Shown here piece by piece: positions 11,636-21,550 of a stretch of DNA of 64,000 nt. Within the stretch, counting starts at the first letter, position 1. Each line of letters opens with the position of its first letter. The notes beneath the pieces are model-generated. The model searched no databases. It had not been told where the DNA came from and worked only from the letters and a program-made list of their open reading frames with translations. A program made the position numbers and the translations under genes. The stretch is from contig NC_060028.1 in assembly GCF_021134715.1 (NCBI RefSeq), positions 1,820,501 to 1,884,500 of the forward strand, in the 5' to 3' direction. The DNA is from Daphnia pulex (taxonomy: Eukaryota > Arthropoda > Branchiopoda > Diplostraca > Daphniidae).

Positions 11636-13084
11636 AATAAGCAAATAAGTCTCGTTTAATAAATCAAATGCAAGAACAATTCTGAAATTTATAATATTTA
11701 GATTGCATTTTATCGAACAGAAAGCAACATTTCCTAACATTCGCTAACATTTACTGTTTTATTCGAATTGTAATCGGCTTGAATGAATACCTATTCTTGC
11801 ATCGAAAAGTCAGAGTACATCAGATGCGAACAAGAGGCTACTGGTGCTGACGTTTTTTGCAAAGAAGACTCCTGAATATCTTAGTCAAAAATAGACAAGT
11901 CCCAGTCGGAGATGTAGCCTCGAAAAGGGCAGTCGTCTTCCAACGCTGCTAAACTTCGTGGCGCTCCATCTATCTAATCTTATCTATTCGTTAGGTTTTT
12001 TTTTAAGGCGAGAGTGAATTGAAATATAGCAAGAACTTTTCAGATGAAATAAGTATACTGTGTCGATCCTTCTAGCCCATTTGTGTTCGATTCGATATAG
12101 CGTTGTAACCTTTTAATTATAGTTAGTGCCGCTCCAGAAACACGATTGAACCAAACATAAGACCAAACCAAAACGTAAGTTGAATTTTTCATATTTCATA
12201 TTATATCTCATAGGGGGCCTTCAAAGTGTGTAGATGCTCAAAAAATCGTGAATAAACATTTATTTTTATTTCTGGTTGAAGGTGATCCATCACGACCAAG
12301 TATTTATCTAGAATTTGTTTCGTCCGATTCAAATAGCACGGGAGAAATCGAGACTACAAGTTATATTAACGCAGTTTCTTCCTTCAACATCATGGCAGAG
12401 TCCATTGAAAAAACTGCTGAAACAAACCAATGGACGCAAAAGATTCAAACAGTAAAACGAACATCCAGCATCAATCGCACAGCTCAGCTTGTGAGAAGTA
12501 CAACTGTTAACGAGATAACAGAGAAAGATCCACTTGCTGTAGATTTTATTCAAATCAAGAATTACGATACGCAAGATAGGGCATCTACGTGTATCCGGTC
12601 CGGCCCGGCCGACCCAAACACCGACGTCTTTTTATCTGAGCATTTATCCGAACCATTTAATTCTGCGCGAGCCTTGTCAATGATGAGACAAAATCGGGAC
12701 GTTGCAACCGGCCCATTGACTCCGTCCTTACCTACAGTACCTACAGTATCCGTAGATTCTCGCGTACAGAAGAGATCGACTGATGCAAGACGCAGAAAAG
12801 GCGGTGTCGTTCGTGTAAGAACACCTGGCGACGGCGAATGCGATAAGAGAAAAACACAATCAGAATCGTTTGCTCGAGAAGACGAAATAAAAACAAATAA
12901 TAAAATGTACACAGAGGCCAATGAAACCACGTCAAATGGAATCGCAAAGGTATTTTCCACCAGCAGGCACTACAGTCAATTAATCAAAAAAGGCCAACCT
13001 AATGTTTACTTGTTGAACGCCAAGGAAACATCCATTGGTGAGGATTTCCGTTGTTTCGACATCGGACAGCCGGAAGGTACACCG
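11562..13084 (+). repeat. Duplicated block, second copy
   Basis: Apparently identical to 4538-6060 at an offset of 7,024 bases. It spans the end of the gene A relic, the intergenic DNA and the start of B'. Either the event is very recent, or gene conversion or an assembly duplication is responsible. Confidence 0.85.
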
Positions 13085-14614
13085 CCGTTGTTCGGTATGC
13101 GAAATCACAAAGTCATCATTTTGATGGGCGCCACTGGATGCGGCAAGAGCACGCTCATCAATGGAATGGTCAACTACATCCTCGGCGTCAAATGGGACGA
13201 TCCTTTCCGCTTCAAATGTGTCCGTGAAACGACCGCCAGGAATCAAGCGCACAGTCAAACGAGTACAGTAACGGCCTACAGTCTTCGCCACCATGATGAG
13301 ATGGCCGTTCCTTATTCTATCACGATCATCGACACGCCCGGATATGGGCACATAACAGAAAACAAAAGAGATAGAGAGACTACGCGCAAAATTCAGGAGT
13401 TTCTGACTCAACAGGAGACTCGTGTCGACGAAATTCACGCAGTCTGTTTTGTGGCCCCTTCGGGAAACGGCCAATTAACGGCTTCACAGCGTCATGTTAT
13501 AGATTCCGTGCTGTCCGTTTTCAGTAAAGACGTCAAGGAGAACATTCGCCTGTTGGTGACATTCGCAGACAATGCCCATCCTCCCGTAGTTGAGGCCTGC
13601 CTGGCTGCCAATTTTCCCGTGACATCCGCGTCGGCCGGAATCACGTTCAGCAAATTTAACTGTTCCGTCCTCTACGAGTCAAATCAGCAACGTGAAGAGG
13701 ACGGCCCTTGTTTCGACGAATTATTCTGGGATATGAGCCAAGAGCATTTTCACAAATTTTTCACCATGCTGGAGAAAATGAACGGCAAGGACTTGAAATC
13801 GACTCGCAACGTCATCCAGAATCGCGGACTGTTGGAAAAGTCGTTGAGAGACATCGAAATGCGCCTCATTGAGATGTTATGCGAAAAAGGATACTTTGCT
13901 TACAACTGTCGACGTTGCGGGAAGACTTGCGAAAAGCCTAACAAACTAAAATATTCAGAAAGGCTGCAAAAAAGAAAATGCGAGTTCTGCACTTGCCCGG
14001 ATTCAGAACACGAATACCAAACATTCGAATGGCGTTTGACTCCAGTAAAGATTACAACGACTCTGAAGGACATGAAAGCCGAATACGAATCGAATTACGG
14101 TAGGAAAGTAACTGCTGAGCAACTTCTCGCTGACAACTTGGACGAATTGAATATGGCGAAAGCCAAAGTGTTCAGTTTGCTTGAACAGGTTGGCATCAGC
14201 GCCCGTAAACTAGATTCGACAGCTCTGCGTTCAAATGCATTAAGTCCGTCCGACTACCTGAGTCTGATGAGGAGCCGTGTCGCCGAGGAACAAGCACCCG
14301 GTTACCTGACACGATTGGAAACATTAACGGAACTGCAGAATTGTTTGGCGGCCGATGCATCAGCCTCTGCGTCGCATAAGACGGCACGTAGTTTCCCTAA
14401 CCAGCAGACGCACCGAACATCGAACACTGGTGGAGCATCTCACAGAGGAAATTATGGGTCGAAAACATGTCAACATTCTCAACACGGCACCGTTGACGAC
14501 TTTCGGATAACTAGTACAAATTCCGCTGCTGGTGCTTCCAATTATTCCTCTGGCTATTATACGAGAGTTGCTAGTGGCCCTAGCCACCCCAGTATAATAA
14601 TCAATCGGCTATGA
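12392..14614 (+). CDS. Gene B': single G-domain chimeric copy of B, 740 aa
   Basis: The first ATG is at the position matching that of gene B. Residues 1 to about 231 equal those of gene B. P-loop GATGCGKST is near 246 and DTPGYGH follows. After about 13750 the sequence follows the second module of gene B instead of the first, so the gene is a chimera. A 120-bp in-frame deletion (after SLRDIE, before MRLIEM) removes the helix between the G domain and the Cys-rich segment. A one-base difference near 14585 relative to gene B replaces the C-terminus by a short tail ending INRL. The Cys-rich segment is near 503-540. It may be expressed, but the missing helix and altered end make it a candidate for functional decay. 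Confidence 0.7.
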   Translation: MAESIEKTAETNQWTQKIQTVKRTSSINRTAQLVRSTTVNEITEKDPLAVDFIQIKNYDTQDRASTCIRSGPADPNTDVFLSEHLSEPFNSARALSMMRQNRDVATGPLTPSLPTVPTVSVDSRVQKRSTDARRRKGGVVRVRTPGDGECDKRKTQSESFAREDEIKTNNKMYTEANETTSNGIAKVFSTSRHYSQLIKKGQPNVYLLNAKETSIGEDFRCFDIGQPEGTPPLFGMRNHKVIILMGATGCGKSTLINGMVNYILGVKWDDPFRFKCVRETTARNQAHSQTSTVTAYSLRHHDEMAVPYSITIIDTPGYGHITENKRDRETTRKIQEFLTQQETRVDEIHAVCFVAPSGNGQLTASQRHVIDSVLSVFSKDVKENIRLLVTFADNAHPPVVEACLAANFPVTSASAGITFSKFNCSVLYESNQQREEDGPCFDELFWDMSQEHFHKFFTMLEKMNGKDLKSTRNVIQNRGLLEKSLRDIEMRLIEMLCEKGYFAYNCRRCGKTCEKPNKLKYSERLQKRKCEFCTCPDSEHEYQTFEWRLTPVKITTTLKDMKAEYESNYGRKVTAEQLLADNLDELNMAKAKVFSLLEQVGISARKLDSTALRSNALSPSDYLSLMRSRVAEEQAPGYLTRLETLTELQNCLAADASASASHKTARSFPNQQTHRTSNTGGASHRGNYGSKTCQHSQHGTVDDFRITSTNSAAGASNYSSGYYTRVASGPSHPSIIINRL

Positions 14615-16430
14615 CAAGACGAGGAACTTCGGATAGTAAAGAGGGCTACTCTTCCGATGATAACAAAGACAAAAAAGGTATCCTTGCTAGGGCAAGGGAT
14701 TTTCTTTTTAACACGTGACTTTTATTCTTCAAACCGCCATTTTTATTGTTGTGCGTTTTTTTTTTGCACTCTTACATTTGGGATTTCGTTGGGTTAAAAT
14801 TTGAAATTCAAGAAGAATTTGTTAAATACAAAGCTCATTTAAAAGAAGCTTCGGCTTATGGATCAACAAACTAGAATAAAAGATGTAAAACAAACTTCCG
14901 TTTAGCTTTTCTGATTGATTGACTGGACAATTCAAAATGACCAAATCCAAGGACCAAGACATGGTCGAGATTCCCAAACAAACATTGTTATTGTCAAACA
15001 GGTTTAACAATACACTTGAGGCATAAATTTATATTAGAGCAACGTCTCCGTAAAGAAAAGAAAAAACAGTAAAAAAAACACACACAAATTCTGGGCTTAT
15101 TGATTCAGACTATCAACGAGGAGATGCCAGTGTGGTGGCAGGTCCCTCTTGGTAAAAAAATTTTCTTTTTGCACTTTGTTTGAAAGTGTTTAAAATTCAA
15201 ATATTTTCGAATGTGATGGTTTACCCACAGGAAAAGTTGTGAGATACAAAAACAAGCCTGATTTTGCAGTCGTTCAACAAATGAGATTTTAAGTGAACCC
15301 TTATTACTTAGACACAAAACCAAAACGGAGAAAGAAAACAGTTGCAAGTCAACCGCCTACCTCAGGAATAAACATACTCCGTGAATACGTAACGATTTCT
15401 CTCAAAAAGAAGAATAGATCAAGACAATAAAAGAGATCAATTTTGTCCTACCTTTATGCATGGGAAATACAGCCAGGCATCTAAAGTTGCTCCATCCATC
15501 CGCTGAAGAGTCAAATGACACCAGACGGGATAGGGTAAAGGGTGTCCTCGTGAATACACCCACATTCACATGGGCGTACACGAGGACATTTCAAGAAAGG
15601 AGGAAAAGAGAGATCCGAAACTCCATTTACAATGCATTGGATCGCATTCCAATGCCATAGGATGTTTTTATCTAAATAAAAATAGAAAAGGGTTACGAAA
15701 AAATATTGACAGAATCAACAATAAAGTCAGGAAAATTGAAAACGATATACTGGGTAAATGAAAATTGTTAATAAAAGGGAGAATGAAAGGTTTACATGTA
15801 ATACATTGAAATGCATTGAAATATCTAGTAGGTCAATTAAAGTTAAAGGAAATCATTACCCAGGCGATGATCCTGAGATTGTTACTGGTGACAGGTTACC
15901 ACCTGCACAAGAAAAACTTGCATATTGTGAGGTTATGATGGCTGGCCGCTGGCTCTGGGCTCTGGCATCACATCTGCAAAAAAGAAAAAGGTTACACCGG
16001 TTACACAGTACAAACAAACTATTATGCTTTGACAGGGCAATCACATGATAAATGCTAGTCAGGAACTTTAACATTTCACACATATGGAACAGGTTTAACT
16101 CTTATTCTATTGCTCCCACAATGATTATATTTGTATTCTTAGTTTTATTTACCCGCTAAACAGCATGGAGTATGACGGTTATCAATACAAAATAATGTCT
16201 CTAACTTTTTCGAAATTTTAAAACTATTAAACCAAAGCAGACGACACATGTCCAATTTTCTTCTAGCTTGCTTACGATGATATCGATAGAAATTAGAAAT
16301 GATATAAAATCAAACTTCCCCTCAAAATCCAAACCACTAAAAAACGATATGGGAATATTAACCGAATAAGTTGAGGGAATAAGTTTTTAAATTGAATTCT
16401 AATAGACTAATACTGTTATTATTTGTTGTT
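14615..16430. other. Intergenic DNA after gene B'
   Basis: The first 500 bases are the duplicated 3' flank shared with gene B. Beyond about 15100 I see nothing recognisable. There is a short inverted repeat, TGTCCTCGTG / CACGAGGACA, near 15545 and 15582. Short open frames around 15460-16050 have no supportive features. Confidence 0.5.
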
Positions 16431-16535
16431 TGCCCGGAAGCGACTCAAGCGAGTTGGATCCGAAGACTGGTGGGCGGAATGGGCAACTCACTACATATTT
16501 TTTTCTTTTTTTTTTAATATTTGCATAATCGTAGT
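16431..16535 (-). pseudogene. Short relic of gene E FN3-region exon
   Basis: GGTGGGCGGAATGGGCAACTC and its surroundings match the gene E coding sequence near 29370-29420 (codons for SELPTPPTG on the minus strand). They match the larger relic at 20010 even better. The match ends after a T-rich stretch. Confidence 0.65.
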
Positions 16536-17342
16536 CACTAATAGCACAATGATTGGAACTCTGAACGATGACGATAACATGGTTCTTATTTGAACATTTT
16601 TCAATTCTGTTACTCGTTCAAGTACACCTCGTTAGCTTTTCTTACGATGGAAACACTTAATACTATAAATAACAAACACGCAAACACTAAAAATAAGACA
16701 ATTAAAATGACGAAATAATGTACGGTGAACAATGATCTATATGTCTACAAATGTTGTGCTTCATTATGTAGTTGTTTATAACTGTTGGTAGTTGTTTATA
16801 ACTATTTGTAGCTGTCTATTCTTAATTCTTATCACGTAGCCATTGCAGTGGATCAACAGCATATCTACAGCGATACAAAGACGAAGTTACAGTTTTACCT
16901 GGGCTGGTTTGGTTTTACACTTTTCCTGCTGCATTATACGGTTACGTCTTTTTTTCAACCATCAACAGAGCAAAATCAGGGAGAAAATTCTTGACATGTA
17001 CAACCTATTTACAACTGCTAAGTGTAAAAGTTAAAAAACTAGAATTAAAAAATTAAATGTAATAAAAAAGTGTTGAAATAATCCATCAATGTTTTTATGT
17101 AATTTTTATAATGTCCATATTGTCGACGGTTTGGCAATCAAGAAATTTCACATCCGGTTCGAAACAGCCAATCAGAGGGCCCCTCGAAATATCAAGGTCG
17201 TAGGAAGGAAACCGTAGGACAAAGAAATTTTATTCGGCCTCTAGACGCACGTGAGGAAGGTTGTCTTAGGTCGTCGTTGATAATTGTATTGTTTTTGTTA
17301 TCAATTTAATTTGCGGTTTAGGTTTCGATCGTTTATTCTATC
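16536..17342. other. Intergenic DNA before the 17.3 kb gene
   Basis: No gene is seen. A short direct repeat (gttgtttataact) occurs near 16770-16805. The last 150 bases probably hold the promoter and 5' UTR of the next gene. No clear TATA box is visible. Confidence 0.4.
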
Positions 17343-19081
17343 ATGTCGTTAGCCATTGCTTCTCCTAAACTAGTCCGTATTCTTGATCCCAACTCTAATC
17401 CCATCGATGTTTGGGTGGATGAATTTTCATTTTGTTTGGGTAAATATTTGTGTGAACAAGAGGCGCAAAATGAAAGTGACCAGCAAGTAAATGAAAGTTA
17501 TCCTTCTGAATATTATTCCTCAGGTTTGTTCAGACATTCATTTCTTTAATTTGTAATAATAAGTGTTCAAACAGTGTTTTTATAAGCACAATTTCTATCT
17601 TGAAATTTGACCTTATTCTTTACACATAAGTGACAATTAATGAAAACAGAAAGGAAAGTTTTTAAGTTGAAAAGCCCTTTAAATTTATTAGTCAGTTAAT
17701 ACGGTTTGAGTGATTTCTTGTCTGCACGCTGTCTAATATTCTGTTCACTTTTGTTTTACAGCAGATTATATTCCAGATGCCAATGAGGAAAACCTTGAAT
17801 ATCAGTGTGTTCCTGATTGTATCCAACATGAACCACTTCAAAATTGCCTACTTGAATTAGAAGAAGACACCCTTGCCATGAGCCTCGTGAACTACAATCC
17901 AAATACCGTGTATGTCTTGCAGTCTCCTCTCACGGCTTTGTTTCAGCAAGATACTGCAATGTGTGTGCATGCAAACTTGTCACCGTCAAACAGCTACTGC
18001 ATGAATAGCTTGCCATTTCATCCCCAGACAACACACCTTTACGAACCCCAACATTGGACAGTACCACAAATCCCCGAAACAAGCTTTGAAATCTACCCTG
18101 AAAGTTTGACCTTCAACCAACCTGCTGAAAGCTATGATCCTCATCCATATTTTCCTGATACACCATTTCTTCCAGTTGGCATTCAAGAAGAAGATGATTT
18201 TCAAGGTTTCCCTCTGGATGCCGAAACTGACTCTATGCCTGAAGATGTCATGATGTACACCACAGAAAATGGCTCATTTTTTATTGAAAATAAGCTTTCG
18301 GAAATTTCTGCATATGCTGACAACAACTTGACGAATTGGGGATTCTCGCATCCTATGGGACATGTGCTAAAGAACAAACGAGGATTGTTCGGATGTTTCA
18401 CTCTTCACTCTGGAAAGGCTTGGTAAATTGGTATATTAAGTATAATTTACTGTTTCTTAATAATTTTAAGTCATTTTTCTTTTCAAGTTATGTAAAATTT
18501 ACGCCCTACTCAATCAAATTCTCGAGCAATCAACGTGGAGTCGCATATGTGATTGACGAAACTGGCGTCCGTACTTGTTGGGAATCCTTCAAGTCATTCG
18601 AGCAACTGATTTCAGAGAGAGATCACAAGTGGGAAAAGTTTGATCGACATCAAGTAATCATGCAGAGACCTTGCGGCTGTGGGGCTTCGTTGTGCTTCCA
18701 TCACATGTCATCCAAAGAACTTTGGAATTCCAAGTCTGAAGAAAACATCTGGTAAATTTTCGAATATATAATTGTATAAGTTATATGGCTCTTTATCGAT
18801 GACATGTCTCTTTCTAATTATTATGCAGCATCGAGCGAAACGGCCTGAGATTCTATTCTGAAACAAGCGAGTTAAAGAGTCTGAATATCGATTTGGAAAC
18901 ATATCAGCTGAGTTCAACCCTCAAACACGTCGGCGAGCAAGATGGTCATATCTACGTCAAAAGCTGCCAGTATCGTTTCAACCAGATCGTCCATTTCAAC
19001 GGTAAATCACTTCAAGTGAAGTTTCATACTCAGACGGCTCGTTTAGATATTAATGGAAAATTGTCGTTGAGCGAATATTAA
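17343..19081 (+). CDS. Unrecognised four-exon gene, 452 aa
   Basis: Exons 17343-17523, 17762-18422, 18488-18751 and 18829-19081 join to 1359 nt with one frame; all introns are GT-AG and short. The first two exons encode an acidic, Pro/Tyr-rich and probably disordered part. The last two encode a compact domain of about 180 residues that starts YVKFTPYSIKF. It contains a Cys cluster CGCGASLCFHH near residues 342-352, a possible metal site, and ends KLSLSEY. No signal peptide or membrane segment is seen. Intron 1 ends in ACAGCAG, a tandem acceptor that would include or skip one Ala. I do not recognise the family; it may be lineage-specific. The acidic front plus Cys cluster would fit a nuclear regulator, but that is only a guess. 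Confidence 0.75.
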
Positions 19082-20009
19082 GTCGAGGGAAGGAGGGGGT
19101 TGACGTTTGCATTACTCGAGGTAGACTGACAGCAAAATTCTCTTGTTAAAACTCTTTTTTCTAAAGTATCACTGTATAAATAACTATTTATTCCCCCGTC
19201 GTACCTAAGCGTTCCTTATTCCTCTTGGTTATTCATTGAGGCTGCATTTTCAGCAATATTTTGCCAGGCAGTTTATGAATCCCCATTCGAAAGTGTGATG
19301 TATTGAATATTTTCGGTTAGATGTTGTACTTTTTGACCTTGCACGTATTCAACGTTGCTCAAAATTAATTCTCTGTGATAACATGTTATCGACTTTCAAT
19401 ATACAAACGACCATTCAAAAGTAAATTGTTTTTTTCTTTTAGTCTCGTTGGTTTTTTATTTCTGCCATATTGCTAAGCATAGTATTTTATAGATTGTGAA
19501 CGTGCAGCATTCAAATTTCTACTAATTTTCATTTAGATTAGCACCTTTTATTGAATCTCAAATTCTTTGACGCATGCACTGTTCGATTCTAGAAAAATTA
19601 GGGTGCACGACAAACATAAAGAATTTTCTCCGCACTACCCATCACCTCCATCACTTTCCTTAGGCCTCAGTTTCTCTTTTCTCGTAATGTAATGCCCCAT
19701 CTTTTCAGGAATTTTCTGAATGGCTTAACAATAATCAAGCACTTTCACAAGCTTTCGTCATGGTCCACAAAATAGCGGTGGAGCTGCTGATTAACTCACC
19801 GGAACTGGCGATAGCAATAAAGTCTGTGTAACACACCATCGTTCTTAGCAATTTATAGGCTTGCATTTCATCTTAAGAGAAATTACCGTAACGTAAGTTT
19901 CGTTTTGTCCAATCTATCTTTATTGGTTTGCTCGGGTCGTGGGAGGAGCTCGGTAGATCAGTAGCTATGCTAGGCTGGAGGCTATGGACACGCAGCCCTG
20001 CTGCTGTTG
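19082..20009. other. Intergenic DNA with one orphan exon-like segment
   Basis: Apart from the open segment 19709-19831 (listed separately) nothing is recognisable. The stretch after 19082 is the 3' UTR of the preceding gene. Confidence 0.4.
19709..19831 (+). other. Possible orphan terminal exon, 40 codons
   Basis: After CTTTTCAG there is an open frame of 40 codons that starts EFSEWLNNNQALSQ, has a helical, leucine-rich second half (VELLINSPELAIAI) and ends at TAA. The sequence looks protein-like and the acceptor is good, but no matching upstream exon was found. It could be an alternative last exon of the 17.3 kb gene or a relic. Confidence 0.3.
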
Positions 20010-20225
20010 CCTGGAAGCGAGTTGGATCCGAAGACTGGTGGGCGGAATGGGCAACTCACTATATTTTCTTCTTTTCTTTTTTGAATATTTGCGTAATCGT
20101 AGACGTAGTCCGTAGACGATATGCTTCACCACGTTCGCTGGGCGTGATGATGAAAACTATCTACTTCATCTTCAATGTATCTCCAAATGTTTTCTTTTCG
20201 CCTACGTGACCAGCGAACTCTTTTT
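20010..20225 (-). pseudogene. Relic of gene E coding sequence
   Basis: About 215 bases match gene E at 29370-29575 in order, with substitutions and small gaps. GGAAGCGAGTTG, GGTGGGCGGAATGGGCAACTC, GGCGTGATGATGA, AATGTTTTCTTTTCGCC and ACGTGACCAGCGAACTC all have counterparts. The matched part codes for the end of the thioredoxin-like region and the start of the first FN3 domain. No long frame remains. Confidence 0.75.
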
Positions 20226-20483
20226 AAATTAGATCTACTTGTGATTTTACAGTATTTACTAGCAAAAACAATTTTCAAATAAGTAAGTTTCACCACTTAA
20301 ATAACCCATACACTCATCTCCACCACACACTCCTGTACTCTGACTTTTAAAGGATTTTTCATACAAATTTTAATAATTCTTTATCCGATAAATAATAAAT
20401 GTGGATGTAATGGAGGATATCTAACGTCCCAGCAATGAAAAAAATAGTAAAAAATAAAATCTGGATTATTAAAAGTTTTGGTT

Positions 20484-20750
20484 GTAATGTCAGGATTGGA
20501 ACCAGCACTAACATAGAACAAAAGAGATAGGATGGCAAATAATAATACCAAATTATGATCGCTGTTAATTATTCTTTTATACAAAAAATAAATTTCGATT
20601 GTTTTTTAACATAAAAACATTTAAAAAAAGTTATAAAAATGAAATTCGGATTTGAAAAAAGTTTTGTCCATTTCAGGATTGGAACCACGAACATATAACA
20701 CATAACAGATCTGGTGGTAGATTTTACCAAACTATTATCGTTGTTCATTT
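20484..20750 (-). repeat. Two degraded tRNA-like/SINE-like repeats
   Basis: Two related segments, 20484-20562 and 20668-20750, read on the minus strand with a common end GGTTCCAATCCTG, similar to a pol III B box, and a similar start (TTTGGTA). They look like old tRNA-derived repeats in tandem. No intact tRNA fold is claimed. Confidence 0.35.
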
Positions 20751-20839
20751 TTCTTTTAATTTACAAAAATTAACGACTCTTGTTAGCAATGCAGTGCGTT
20801 CACGAAACTGATCTGATGTACTAATCTAAACAGCTCCAC

Positions 20840-20985
20840 ATGACTCGGGCGCATACACCCTACAAGCCGCAGCCGTAACCGCTCAACTAATGTGTACTGT
20901 GCGACTTTTCGCGGCGTACCTTGAGGGGGATGATTCCGTTCGTGATCAATCCGGACGCGCTCACCACTACACCATGAGTGTCTTA
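20840..20985 (-). repeat. Two further tRNA-derived fragments
   Basis: Minus-strand segments resemble pol III A boxes: AGTTGAGCGGTTACGGC near 20875-20890 and TGGTGTAGTGGTGAGCGCG near 20957-20977, each followed by a weak B-box-like sequence. They are probably SINE relics rather than functional tRNA genes. Confidence 0.35.
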
Positions 20986-21550
20986 TATAATATCAACTTT
21001 TAGATGTAGAGTAGACTATTTACCGAAATATTAATTCTTATCATGAATATGGACCTATGAATTTCTGCATAGTTGAAGATACAAGTTCTAAAATTTCAGT
21101 TAACTTTTACATGAATCAAAATTAATTATTCAGCACTAACACTCAAAACATTTTAATAGTAAGAAAATTGACATGGTCCCAGGTATTGGAACATAGATAA
21201 AAATTTAACTAGGGTTTCAAAATATTTTGATGTGCAAGGAGTTTGTAAAATAGAATGATAAAGAAATATTTCATAATTTTACTGCATGTCGTCCGTCATA
21301 TTATTCATGCTATCACCTTGTTTTGAATAATTGAATGTCGGTTCTCATTTTCATTTGTATCCAAATATGTCCCTATTACACAACAGAAAATAATTAATTT
21401 CTGTTTAACCTTACATGAATCTAAATTCAGGTTGATAAGGTTTAAATTTGAAATCAGAAAATTGAAATACTCAACAAATTATGAAATTTCCACGTTTGTT
21501 ATATTGTTCGATCAGTGCAGAATACAGACAACAATGAAATCAGATATGAA
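20986..21550. other. AT-rich DNA downstream of gene D
   Basis: No gene is seen. This is the 3' side of gene D (minus strand); its poly(A) signal was not identified with certainty. Confidence 0.4.

Noticed and set aside
15460-16083. Short open frames between 15.4 and 16.1 kb
   Set aside because: Low-complexity or arbitrary sequence, overlapping each other on both strands, no splice support.
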